Below, piece by piece: positions 1 to 6,812 of a DNA stretch of 8,098 bases; position 1 is the first letter of the stretch, and every line of letters starts with the position of its first letter. This stretch comes from Bacteroidales bacterium. GTDB taxonomy: Bacteria > Bacteroidota > Bacteroidia > Bacteroidales > WCHB1-69. The notes below the pieces were generated by a model that had not been told where the DNA came from, ran no database searches, and saw nothing but the letters and a program-made list of their open reading frames with translations. The stretch covers positions 1-8,098 of the forward strand of contig JAQUGA010000109.1 in assembly GCA_028684405.1 (NCBI GenBank), read 5' to 3'. The position numbers were made by a program, and so were the translations under genes.

Positions 1-31
1 CTCTAAATCGTTCTTAAAAACATTTACAGAT

Positions 32-116
32 GCCCAGGTGGTGGAATTGGTAGACACGAAGGACTTAAAATCCTTTGACCATTACGGTCGTGCGGGTTCA
101 AGTCCCGCCCCGGGTA
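32..116 (+). tRNA. tRNA-Leu (anticodon UAA)
   Basis: A class II tRNA with a long variable arm, decoding UUA (and UUG by wobble). The acceptor stem pairs 32-38 with 109-115, and A116 is the discriminator, as leucine tRNAs require. The D stem is GTG (41-43)/CAC (55-57). The anticodon stem AAGGA (59-63)/TCCTT (71-75) encloses loop CTTAAAA with anticodon TAA at 66-68. The variable arm forms a GACC (77-80)/GGTC (86-89) hairpin. The T stem GCGGG (92-96)/CCCGC (104-108) has loop TTCAAGT. CCA is not encoded. The acceptor stem has a G-U first pair (32-115) and an A36-C111 mismatch at the position equivalent to 5-68, which is unusual but leaves the fold intact. Confidence 0.96.
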
Positions 117-122
117 CTCTCT

Positions 123-195
123 GCGAAAGTAGCTCAGTTGGTAGAGCATAACCTTGCCAAGGTTAGGGTCGCGAGTTCGAGTCTCGTCTTTCGCT
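123..195 (+). tRNA. tRNA-Gly (anticodon GCC)
   Basis: A 73-nt class I tRNA decoding GGC/GGU. The acceptor stem GCGAAAG (123-129)/CTTTCGC (188-194) pairs perfectly, with discriminator T195. The D stem is GCTC (132-135)/GAGC (144-147). The anticodon stem TAACC (149-153)/GGTTA (161-165) encloses loop TTGCCAA with anticodon GCC at 156-158. The T stem 171-175/183-187 has loop TTCGAGT. CCA is not encoded. It starts 6 nt after tRNA-Leu and is followed immediately by a terminator, so the two tRNAs are almost certainly one transcript. Confidence 0.97.
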
Positions 196-196
196 C

Positions 197-231
197 AAAA
201 AAAGCCGTTTAAAAAATAAACGGCTTTTTTT
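197..231 (+). terminator. Rho-independent terminator of the tRNA unit
   Basis: The inverted repeat GCCGTTTA (204-211)/TAAACGGC (217-224) has an AAAAA loop. It is flanked by an A run (197-203) and a seven-T tract (225-231), so the stem can extend by A-U pairs. It begins one base after the tRNA-Gly gene, which makes its role as the 3' end of the tRNA transcript clear. The flanking A run means it could also act on the opposite strand, but no minus-strand gene ends here. Confidence 0.93.
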
Positions 232-308
232 ATGCCTACTCATGAAAAACATTGATCTAAAAAACAAACAACAAGGTCAAAAAAACAAAAACCCTCTCTA
301 TCCTATAA

Positions 309-333
309 ATAATGTTTTTTTACATTATATTTG
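309..333 (+). promoter_or_regulatory. Putative Bacteroidota promoter with overlapping inverted repeat
   Basis: TATATTTG at 326-333 matches the TAnnTTTG -7 element of the Bacteroidota housekeeping sigma factor and would give a leader of about 25 nt before the ATG at 365. I see no convincing TTTG -33 element upstream. The perfect inverted repeat ATAATGT (309-315)/ACATTAT (322-328), with a T6 spacer, overlaps the first bases of the -7 element, which is where a repressor operator could sit. The promoter call is moderate. The operator idea is inference, because palindromes arise easily in AT-rich DNA. Confidence 0.5.
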
Positions 334-364
334 TTGAGTCAAAAGACAAAATAAAAACAATACC

Positions 365-1423
365 ATGACCCGTTTTGAAACTGTTTTGAAAAACATACTA
401 TTTGTAGCATATTTATTCATTTCATGCAATGCTTATTCACAAGAAGTGAAAACGAAAGATGGCGTTTCGATTGGAACTAGAAAAGATTTCATTTCGGATT
501 GTACCAAGGGAGCCAAGCTAAAAGGAAAAGAGATAAAAGGTGTGGAAATAAAAGAATATAAATATTGTGCCTGTTTTTGTGATAATTTAATTCCCAATAT
601 TAATAGCTGGGACTTAGAAAAAGCATTGAAAGAAAACAATATAGCGGGATTGCTTTTAGACGAAAGCCTCTTTACTATTTTCATGGATTGTTTAGAAGAC
701 AATGTCACACTTACAAATGATTATACGTTTGAAAAATCAGAAAACACCGACTCTCATATAATGCTTGCTGTAAAAAGCTGTGTTAAAGAAATTCTGAACG
801 ACGAAGAGATGATGGATGATTTTTGGACTCAAGAAACGGCAGAAAGATATTGCGATTGCGCAATTACAAAACTACTAACCAAAGGATATACCTATAAAGA
901 TCTTCAAGAAAGTGAGGATGAAAACGGTGCCATTTATAACGAGGTTGTGTTGCCTTGTGTTGCTGAACTTTTTGATGACCAAATTGCATGGGAACCTGAA
1001 AATATTTACATAACAAGTGATATTATTGGAGATAACCCTCAGAGCAATGTTCTTTTAATTGACAATTTGGGACAAGGTTTCAAAGTAAAAATTTCGATTG
1101 GAGGTGTGCAGAGATATTTTTTGTTTGATACCGGTGCTACGGATTTAATTATTGATCGGGATACCGAAAGGGAATTGCTGATTGAAGGCGTTTTGAAAAA
1201 AGATAACTATCTTGGCAAATCTGAATACATGCTTGCGAACAAGCAAAAAGTCACTGCACAAATGGTGCGTGTTGACAATGTTCGCATTGGTGAATATACC
1301 GTAAACAATCTTATTATTGGAATTATTGACGAAGGCTCCTTGCTTTGTGGGAAAAGCTTTTTAGACAAATTCAAAAAATGGGAATTAGACTCAAAAAATA
1401 GAATTTTGATACTTTATAAATAA
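365..1423 (+). CDS. Exported retropepsin-like aspartic protease with duplicated Cys-rich modules
   Basis: I do not recognise this as a named gene. Residues 1-25 form a secretion signal (hydrophobic core about 11-20), with likely cleavage before Gln26. Cys21 in FISC could instead make it a lipoprotein. Two Cys modules follow: C46...YCAC (C68, C70; extra C72)...C109 and C139...YCDC (C163, C165)...C198. They share the order C-x(about 22)-CxC-x(33-39)-C, which suggests an internal duplication. Residues about 237-352 look like a retropepsin-family domain: the strand before FDTGAT carries Asp255 as the catalytic aspartate, and a late GKSFLDKF stretch (about 330-340) resembles the terminal G-x-SFL motif of bacterial clan AA proteases. 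Only one DTG motif is present, so an active enzyme would need to dimerise, as retropepsins do. It appears monocistronic and converges on RNase HI. Substrate and role are unknown. Confidence 0.85.
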   Translation: MTRFETVLKNILFVAYLFISCNAYSQEVKTKDGVSIGTRKDFISDCTKGAKLKGKEIKGVEIKEYKYCACFCDNLIPNINSWDLEKALKENNIAGLLLDESLFTIFMDCLEDNVTLTNDYTFEKSENTDSHIMLAVKSCVKEILNDEEMMDDFWTQETAERYCDCAITKLLTKGYTYKDLQESEDENGAIYNEVVLPCVAELFDDQIAWEPENIYITSDIIGDNPQSNVLLIDNLGQGFKVKISIGGVQRYFLFDTGATDLIIDRDTERELLIEGVLKKDNYLGKSEYMLANKQKVTAQMVRVDNVRIGEYTVNNLIIGIIDEGSLLCGKSFLDKFKKWELDSKNRILILYK

Positions 1424-1456
1424 CTCACATTTTTCAAAAACCCGATGAGAGAATTC

Positions 1457-2056
1457 TTATTTTCTTCCAAAATCGGCTGGAATTTCTCCCCAAAGATCGG
1501 TGGGCCATTTCATCAATGGTACATTTATAGGATTATTAATCAGCCATAACTCGGCTCTTTGAATCAATACAAAAACCTCCTTGTTGAATTCAGTTCTCTC
1601 TAACTTTGTTTTGGCTTTTTTATTCTTAACCCACGAAAGTGCCGTCATAGAGTCGGTATAAATGGGGAAGAAAGTTTGTTGATTCTTCATCAAAGCCAAA
1701 GCGTGAACAATGGCCAAAAACTCACCAATATTATTGGTAGCATCGGGAAATGGTCCTTTTTTGAAAATTTCTACACCTGTTTTCGTATCCACTCCTCTAT
1801 ACTCCATCACTCCCGGATTTCCGCTACAAGCCGCATCCACAGAAATACTTGGATATACAAACTTGGGCTGAACTGCTTTTTTAGCAAATACTTTTTCAGG
1901 ATGATGAAAAGCCAGATTTGCTTCTCCCTCACTTTCATATGATTTATAACGAGCTCCTTCAAAAGCATTAATTTGTTGCTTGCACTCCTCCCATGTTTTA
2001 TAAACCCCAGGCTTCACTCCTTTCCAAACAACATAAAATTTTTGTTTCTTTCCCAT
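1457..2056 (-). CDS. rnhA: Ribonuclease HI with N-terminal hybrid-binding domain
   Basis: This cytoplasmic endonuclease cuts the RNA strand of RNA/DNA hybrids (primers, R-loops). Residues about 5-48 form the viroplasmin-like hybrid-binding domain, with the FYVVWKG and GVYKTWEEC signatures, joined by a short linker to the catalytic domain from about residue 68. The metal-binding acidic residues are visible: Asp74 (VDAACSGNPG), Glu112 (NNIGEFLAIVHAL), Asp135 (YTDS), and Glu191 and Asp195 in the C-terminal GEIPADFGRK. As I recall them, the Bacillus halodurans RNase H1 catalytic residues (D71, E109, D132, E188, D192) lie exactly three positions lower, so this is the same two-domain type and should be active. 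The length of 199 aa is normal. It is transcribed alone, divergently from the threonine ammonia-lyase gene and converging with the retropepsin-like gene, with a 33-bp gap. Confidence 0.96.
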   Translation of the reverse strand: MGKKQKFYVVWKGVKPGVYKTWEECKQQINAFEGARYKSYESEGEANLAFHHPEKVFAKKAVQPKFVYPSISVDAACSGNPGVMEYRGVDTKTGVEIFKKGPFPDATNNIGEFLAIVHALALMKNQQTFFPIYTDSMTALSWVKNKKAKTKLERTEFNKEVFVLIQRAELWLINNPINVPLMKWPTDLWGEIPADFGRK

Positions 2057-2075
2057 CTTGTCATATTTACAATCA

Positions 2076-2083
2076 CAAAATTA
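2076..2083 (-). promoter_or_regulatory. Putative -7 element for RNase HI
   Basis: On the minus strand this reads TAATTTTG, matching the Bacteroidota TAnnTTTG -7 consensus. It lies 19 nt upstream of the RNase HI ATG at 2056, implying a very short leader. A clear -33 element at the right spacing is not visible. The match is short and AT-rich, so this rests mainly on its position. Confidence 0.42.
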
Positions 2084-2252
2084 AGACAAAAAATGAACTT
2101 ACTTTGAAAAAACTTTATTTAATTGAAAATCACGAATGAATATCAATGCAAAAAACCAAGCTTCTTTTTCTCATAACGATTGTATATATCAAAATAATCT
2201 TCCATTACATTGAATTACAAAAAATTTATCGGATATAAAAGATTTTTTTGAT

Positions 2253-2260
2253 TAATTTTG
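2253..2260 (+). promoter_or_regulatory. Putative -7 element for threonine ammonia-lyase
   Basis: TAATTTTG matches TAnnTTTG and lies 28 nt before the ATG at 2289, giving a leader of roughly 20 nt. No leader-peptide or attenuator structure fits in that space, so control by branched-chain amino acid attenuation is not indicated. The -33 element is not obvious. The rest of the 232-bp divergent intergenic region (2057-2288) is AT-rich, and I see no RNA structure or credible small ORF in it. Confidence 0.45.
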
Positions 2261-2288
2261 CATTAAAAATAGGAAAAAATCAAACACC

Positions 2289-3512
2289 ATGGATCCAAAA
2301 CAAGCACCGCTTTTTTCAGAAATAATTGAAGCTCAAAAAATACTAAAGCCCATCGTCAAGAAAACGGCCATTGAACACAGTCGGATTTTCTCAAACTTAT
2401 CGGGAGCAGAAGTTTTTTTAAAACTCGAAAACTTGCAGTCTACAGGCTCATTTAAAGTCCGCGGGGCGGTAAACAAACTCTATCATCTTACGCCCGAAGA
2501 ACTGAGTCACGGTGTTACCTGTGCCTCTGCAGGAAATCATGCTCAAGGTGTGGCTTTTGCTGCTTCTAAAATGGATGTTCACAGCAAAATTTTTATGCCC
2601 ATTTTTACACCTCCGCTAAAAGTCATTGCCACAAAAGCTTATGGTGCTGATGTTGAGCTTATTGGAAATAATTTTGACGAAGCCTATGTGGCTGCAAAAA
2701 AATATGCAGAAGAGAGCAATGCTACCTTTATCGAACCCTTTGACGACCGTCAAATAATTGCTGGACAAGGCACTGTTGCTCTTGAAATATTCGACCAACT
2801 CAAAGATATTGATGAAATTTATGTTCCCATTGGTGGCGGCGGACTCATTTCGGGCATTGCCATTGTGGCAAAACAAATTAATCCATCCATCAAAATTATC
2901 GGTGTTGAATCAGAAGGAACTGCTTCGATGATAAATTCCATAAAAAAGAAACAAATCATTACTTTGCCACACGTCTCATCAATCGCCGACGGAATTGCGG
3001 TAAAACGCCCAGGCGAACTTACCTATAAAATTATCAGCGAACTTGTTGACGATTTTGTCGTCGTTTCTGACGAGGAAATTGCCCACATTACCTACCTTTT
3101 ATTGCAACGTGGAAAACTTTTGGCTGAACCTTCTGGCGTTGTTTCTTTGGCTGCTATTGCGGGACGCAAAAGAGATTGCATCGACAAACGTGTACTGGCT
3201 GTAATCTCTGGAGGAAACGTAAAAATGTCGCTTTTGGAACAAATTCTAGAAAAGGGAATGTTGAACGAAAAACTAAGAGTTCGCATTAGCGTCCTTACGC
3301 CTGATGTTTCTGGCGAATTAAACGAAATTACGAACATTTTAGATAAATTTAGAGCCAATATTCACGATGTGTGGCACGACCGCTTTTCAAATATTGTTCC
3401 CGTAGGTCATGTTCGCATTACCGTCACTTTCCACCTTCAAGAAGAAAACCAAATTGAGATGATTAAAAGCGAACTGGAAAAACGAAAAAAAGTTTTTGAA
3501 GTATTGGATTAA
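2289..3512 (+). CDS. ilvA: Threonine ammonia-lyase (threonine dehydratase)
   Basis: A PLP-dependent cytoplasmic enzyme converting L-threonine to 2-oxobutanoate and ammonia. That is the first step towards isoleucine, or threonine catabolism. The fold type II domain spans about residues 8-320. Lys56 in SGSFKVRGA-type context (STGSFKVRGA) should form the Schiff base, GNHAQG (82-87) is the substrate loop, the Gly-rich GGGGLISG (182-189) binds the cofactor phosphate, and SGGN (307-310) contacts the pyridine ring. Residues about 328-407 look like one ACT-type regulatory domain. At 407 aa it matches the short single-ACT class, not the roughly 510-aa two-ACT-subdomain E. coli IlvA, so the symbol reflects general usage. 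No other ilv or leu gene is nearby, so biosynthetic versus catabolic role is undecided. It is monocistronic and ends 13 bp from the stop of convergent gldD. Confidence 0.94.
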   Translation: MDPKQAPLFSEIIEAQKILKPIVKKTAIEHSRIFSNLSGAEVFLKLENLQSTGSFKVRGAVNKLYHLTPEELSHGVTCASAGNHAQGVAFAASKMDVHSKIFMPIFTPPLKVIATKAYGADVELIGNNFDEAYVAAKKYAEESNATFIEPFDDRQIIAGQGTVALEIFDQLKDIDEIYVPIGGGGLISGIAIVAKQINPSIKIIGVESEGTASMINSIKKKQIITLPHVSSIADGIAVKRPGELTYKIISELVDDFVVVSDEEIAHITYLLLQRGKLLAEPSGVVSLAAIAGRKRDCIDKRVLAVISGGNVKMSLLEQILEKGMLNEKLRVRISVLTPDVSGELNEITNILDKFRANIHDVWHDRFSNIVPVGHVRITVTFHLQEENQIEMIKSELEKRKKVFEVLD

Positions 3513-3525
3513 AAAACCAAGCTTT

Positions 3526-4134
3526 CTACTTTTTCCATTCAAAGGTATTCATCATGTGCAAAACATCGTTTCGGAGATAATCTATCACCGGGGCCAAGGA
3601 ATCATTGTTGGGCATCATGTTAAAATAGACCGAACCTCTGACGAAATTCTGAATGCTGTCGGTTACCCAAAACTGACAGGTACTCGCAACTCCTGAACCA
3701 TCAATATGATATATTTTTCCAAATACCCGACTTTTGGGATCGTCTACAATTAATTCAAGCAAATCATCGGCTTTGGGAATGTGCTTATTGGCAAATGAGC
3801 GAGCGTCTTCCGTATATTCATACAAATTATTTTCAATCACTTTATGCGAAATATAAATAGTAGCTGCCAAATCGGGATACGTTATGTCAATCCAGTATGG
3901 CTCTGCATCCTTGCTTTCGTGAGGTGCAATAAAGGCAGATTTAGAATATTCGAAACCAAATGGAAAAGCAGAGTCAAAAACTTGATATTCAGGACTTGGC
4001 AAATCAATCCTAAAATAACCTCTGGGTTTTGGATTGTAATACTCTTCATCGTTTACACAAGAAGTAAAGAGTAGAGCCGAAACGACGGTTGAAATCAGGA
4101 ATGATGTACGCACATTTTTATTAAAAAAATTCAT
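3526..4134 (-). CDS. gldD: Gliding motility lipoprotein GldD
   Basis: A 202-aa lipoprotein of the GldD family. In Flavobacterium johnsoniae GldD is required for gliding and is linked functionally to type IX secretion, although its biochemical role is unknown. Residues 1-25 are a signal peptide with lipobox LFTSC, and Cys26 would be lipidated. The conserved family segment PKPRGYFRIDLP follows at residues 35-46, and the C-terminal part (FNMMPNNDSLAPVIDYLRNDV region) also fits the family. The ATG at 4134 follows the hydrolase stop after a single base (TAAAATG), so translation is probably coupled and gldD is the last gene of the minus-strand operon. In F. johnsoniae gldD lies near gldE and ssb, so the location here differs from that arrangement. 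No hairpin terminator is visible after the TAG stop. Confidence 0.9.
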   Translation of the reverse strand: MNFFNKNVRTSFLISTVVSALLFTSCVNDEEYYNPKPRGYFRIDLPSPEYQVFDSAFPFGFEYSKSAFIAPHESKDAEPYWIDITYPDLAATIYISHKVIENNLYEYTEDARSFANKHIPKADDLLELIVDDPKSRVFGKIYHIDGSGVASTCQFWVTDSIQNFVRGSVYFNMMPNNDSLAPVIDYLRNDVLHMMNTFEWKK

Positions 4135-4135
4135 T

Positions 4136-5566
4136 TTAATTTGTTTTTGTTGTTTTTAAAATCCAATCCTTCATGGTTTCCAAAGCGATGGGTGAAAATG
4201 TCTCTTCGATGCGTCCATACTCGGAAATTGAGCCTGTATTTGCGGTTTGAAAAAGATGATTTAATTGGGGTATTTTTAGTATGGTGTAATTTGAATGTTT
4301 GGATTCTGAAAAAATCTTTTCATAAATAGGTAAATTCTGATAGTGAGGAACTTGAAAATCTTTTTCACCAATCATCACCAAAACTGGACATTTGATTTTA
4401 TACAGATAGCTTGCAGGGTCAATACTCATAAATTCTTTCATCCAAGGCGACGAAAGTTGGATTATCCACATCTCGGCAAAAGACCTTGAAATATTGTGTT
4501 CTTTGGCTTTTTCCTCTCCTATTTCAGTCATCGTTTTCTCAAAATAATCACGCATGGCTTCTGCAAATTTATGAGAATCAGAAATAGAGTGAAACATCTC
4601 AAAAATTTTCTTGCGAAAAGCATATTCAAAATCGACATATTCTTTGTCTTTTCCCGAGACAATAAACAACTGTTTGGCTTGTTCCAACAAAATCTCGCTC
4701 CCTCTAACAGCTGGTCCGGCTAATGAAATATAAAAACCTATCTTTTTATATTTAGCTATTGCCATAGCACACACCAAGCCTCCTTCGCTGTGTCCAGCAA
4801 CTCCAATTTGATTTTTATTCAGGTTTTTATTTTTTTGTAGATGTTTAAAAACAGCCAATAAATCATCGGCGAAATCATGTGATGTAGAAGTAGAGAAATT
4901 TCCAGTAGATTTGCCCACTCCTCTTTCATCGTATCGAAAAACAGCAATGCCGTGGCGCGATAGATAATCGGCGATTACCCAAAAAGATGGGTGCATCAAA
5001 ATATCGGAATTTCGATCCTGTGGCCCCGAACCAGTGACCAATATCACGCACGGAAAAGGTCCTTCCCCTGCGGGCAATGTCAATGTTCCTTCGATGGAAA
5101 CTTTCGCTTTTTTACTCCAAACTGCAATAATTTCCGAAGAATAAGGAAAAGGTTCTTTGGGCGTTTGTGGACGATGGATTCGCAATGGATGATTTGTTTT
5201 TTGCATACGTAAAGGCAAGGTATCTTTGGAGTTTGTAGCAATCCAATACCCATCAAATTCGTTCTTATCGTTGTATGCAATCTGAATGCGAGCCGCTAAG
5301 GAAGATACCAAAAGTCGCAATGTGTCATTTGCAAATCGCAATCCTTGCGGACGAACATCTTTCATTGCCAAATCGGGAAATGTCATTAATAGAGGCGTTT
5401 TCAAATCCGAATCAATATCAAAAACAAGCACAAAAGTGTCTTTTTCGTTCACTACAAAGCCTTGCCAACTTCCCTCTATTTTCTGATATTCAGATTGTCC
5501 GAATGTTTTACAAGAAAACAGCAAACTTAAGAAGAACAGTATACAAAAATGGAAAATCTTTTTCAT
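4136..5566 (-). CDS. Exported alpha/beta hydrolase (serine hydrolase) with N-terminal beta domain
   Basis: A secreted or lipid-anchored esterase/peptidase-like hydrolase with unknown substrate. Residues 1-23 are a signal sequence. LLFSC (Cys19) can be read as a lipobox, but signal peptidase I cleavage before Gln24 (TFG|Q) is equally plausible. Residues about 28-140 lack hydrolase motifs and look like a beta-rich accessory domain. The alpha/beta hydrolase fold follows: VTGSGPQDRN (about 178-187) supplies the oxyanion region, Ser260 sits in the nucleophile elbow GHSEGG, Asp403 in GEKDFQVP is the likely acid, and His437 in LNHLF completes the triad. The length of 476 aa suits this two-domain group, often labelled alpha/beta hydrolase or S9-like. 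It starts 10 nt after the dehydrogenase stop and ends 1 nt before gldD. No T9SS C-terminal sorting domain is visible. Confidence 0.88.
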   Translation of the reverse strand: MKKIFHFCILFFLSLLFSCKTFGQSEYQKIEGSWQGFVVNEKDTFVLVFDIDSDLKTPLLMTFPDLAMKDVRPQGLRFANDTLRLLVSSLAARIQIAYNDKNEFDGYWIATNSKDTLPLRMQKTNHPLRIHRPQTPKEPFPYSSEIIAVWSKKAKVSIEGTLTLPAGEGPFPCVILVTGSGPQDRNSDILMHPSFWVIADYLSRHGIAVFRYDERGVGKSTGNFSTSTSHDFADDLLAVFKHLQKNKNLNKNQIGVAGHSEGGLVCAMAIAKYKKIGFYISLAGPAVRGSEILLEQAKQLFIVSGKDKEYVDFEYAFRKKIFEMFHSISDSHKFAEAMRDYFEKTMTEIGEEKAKEHNISRSFAEMWIIQLSSPWMKEFMSIDPASYLYKIKCPVLVMIGEKDFQVPHYQNLPIYEKIFSESKHSNYTILKIPQLNHLFQTANTGSISEYGRIEETFSPIALETMKDWILKTTKTN

Positions 5567-5576
5567 AAAAATGGAT

Positions 5577-6800
5577 TTATAACCAAGATGAGGTAATTAG
5601 GTCGATATCCTGATATGGAATATTGTACATTTCGCCAATCACTTGATTGGTCAACGCACCTTTGTATAAGTATACTCCTTTTCGAAGACCATTATCTTGT
5701 TTAATCATATTTTCGACACCACCGTATTCGCAAATTTCCAAAACGGTATGTCCCAAATAATTACACAAAGCATAAGAAGCTGTATGTGGCACACGAGCAG
5801 CAATATTGGGCACACAATAATGAGTTACTCCATACGCCTGAAAGGTTGGATCTGCATGCGAAGTCTCTCTGGATGTCTCAAAACAACCACCTTGATCGAT
5901 GCTTACATCAATAATGACGGCTCCTTTTTTCATTTGCCGAACCATATCTTCGGTCACCACAATGGGAGTTCTTCCTGAATGATTTCGCAAGGCTCCAATT
6001 ACCACATGTGCTGTACGCAACGATTTCAGCAATACTTTGGGCTGAATAACAGACGTGAAAATACGAGCATTTACGCTGGTTTGCAAACGACGAAGTTTGA
6101 AAAGATTATTATCGAAAACCTTGACCATAGCACCGAGTCCCAAAGCGGCACGAGCAGCAAATTCGCCCACCGTTCCCGAACCGATAATCACAACTTCCGT
6201 CGGTGTAATTCCAGAAAAACCACCCAACATATTTCCTTTTCCATAACGCGTATCTGCCAGATATTGAGCCGCTAACAAAATGGAAGTGTTTCCTGCAATT
6301 TCGCTGACTGCCCGAACCAGAGGAAAAGAATTGAAACTGTCGCGAATAAATTCAAAAGCCAAAGCAATAACTTTCTTTTCGGAAAGTTTTCGGAAATATT
6401 CGGGCGTTTGAGACGAAATATGAATGGCCGATATAATGGTTTGACCTTTTTTTACCAATTCTATTTCTGGCATCGACAAAGGCGAAACTTTGGCAATAAT
6501 ATCGGCTTGTTCAAAAACCTCCTTGGCGGTATTTACAATTTCGCCTCCAGCTTCGGCATACTCAATATCTGGAAAACAAGCACCCAGTCCTGCATTTTTT
6601 TCGATTACAACTCGATAACCATTCTCGACCAACATATTCACTGCTTCGGGCACAATGGCAACTCTGTTTTCATAAAAGCAAATCTCTTTCGGGATACCTA
6701 CCACCAAAGATCCGTTTTTAGTGCGAACATCCAGCATCTCTTCTTTGGGCATCAATCCACTGCGACTGATGTTGAAATATTTTGATTGATTTTCTTCCAT
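5577..6800 (-). CDS. ald: Alanine dehydrogenase (AlaDH/PNT family)
   Basis: Predicted to interconvert L-alanine and pyruvate plus ammonia with NAD. The core begins at VGIPKE (34-39), about 30 residues later than in Bacillus Ald. Equivalents of substrate and catalytic residues are visible: Arg46 (ENRVAI), Lys104 (IAKVSP), His127 (AIHI) and Asp302 (SIDQGG). The Rossmann motif GSGTVGE (207-213), ending in Asp230, favours NAD over NADP. A C-terminal tail of about 35 residues extends beyond the Bacillus enzyme, giving 407 aa in place of about 375. The substrate could differ, because the protein is divergent in the AlaDH/transhydrogenase superfamily, and I infer alanine from conserved residues. The ATG at 6800 is 12 nt after tsaE. 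Met17 and Met22 are alternative starts that would shorten only the non-core extension. Confidence 0.87.
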   Translation of the reverse strand: MEENQSKYFNISRSGLMPKEEMLDVRTKNGSLVVGIPKEICFYENRVAIVPEAVNMLVENGYRVVIEKNAGLGACFPDIEYAEAGGEIVNTAKEVFEQADIIAKVSPLSMPEIELVKKGQTIISAIHISSQTPEYFRKLSEKKVIALAFEFIRDSFNSFPLVRAVSEIAGNTSILLAAQYLADTRYGKGNMLGGFSGITPTEVVIIGSGTVGEFAARAALGLGAMVKVFDNNLFKLRRLQTSVNARIFTSVIQPKVLLKSLRTAHVVIGALRNHSGRTPIVVTEDMVRQMKKGAVIIDVSIDQGGCFETSRETSHADPTFQAYGVTHYCVPNIAARVPHTASYALCNYLGHTVLEICEYGGVENMIKQDNGLRKGVYLYKGALTNQVIGEMYNIPYQDIDLITSSWL

Positions 6801-6812
6801 GGCTATTATTTT

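Noticed and set aside
242..337. A 31-codon ORF (+) between the tRNA terminator and the retropepsin-like gene.
   Set aside because: It is Lys/Asn-rich, reflecting A-rich DNA, has no recognisable motif, and overlaps the putative -7 element, so it is most likely noise.
1424..1456. A possible bidirectional terminator between the retropepsin-like gene and RNase HI.
   Set aside because: Only a 4-bp CTCA/TGAG pairing and a short AGAATTCT palindrome are present. Neither gives a stable GC-rich stem followed by a T tract.
2136..2213. A 25-codon ORF (+) in the divergent intergenic region.
   Set aside because: It lies upstream of the putative ilvA -7 element, so it would not be on that transcript, and it shows no motif or branched-chain codon run expected of a leader peptide.
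2150..3524. A 14-bp direct repeat, AAAAAACCAAGCTT, at 2150-2163 and 3511-3524, flanking the threonine ammonia-lyase gene like insertion-site duplications.
   Set aside because: About half of it is an A run, no transposase or terminal inverted repeats accompany it, and one chance match of this length within 8 kb of AT-rich DNA is not surprising. The gene between looks native in composition.
5697..6785. Several plus-strand ORFs of 63-125 codons opposite the alanine dehydrogenase gene, including the longest at 6408-6785.
   Set aside because: They lie wholly antisense to a well-conserved coding sequence, have no family motifs, and show the odd composition expected of shadow frames.
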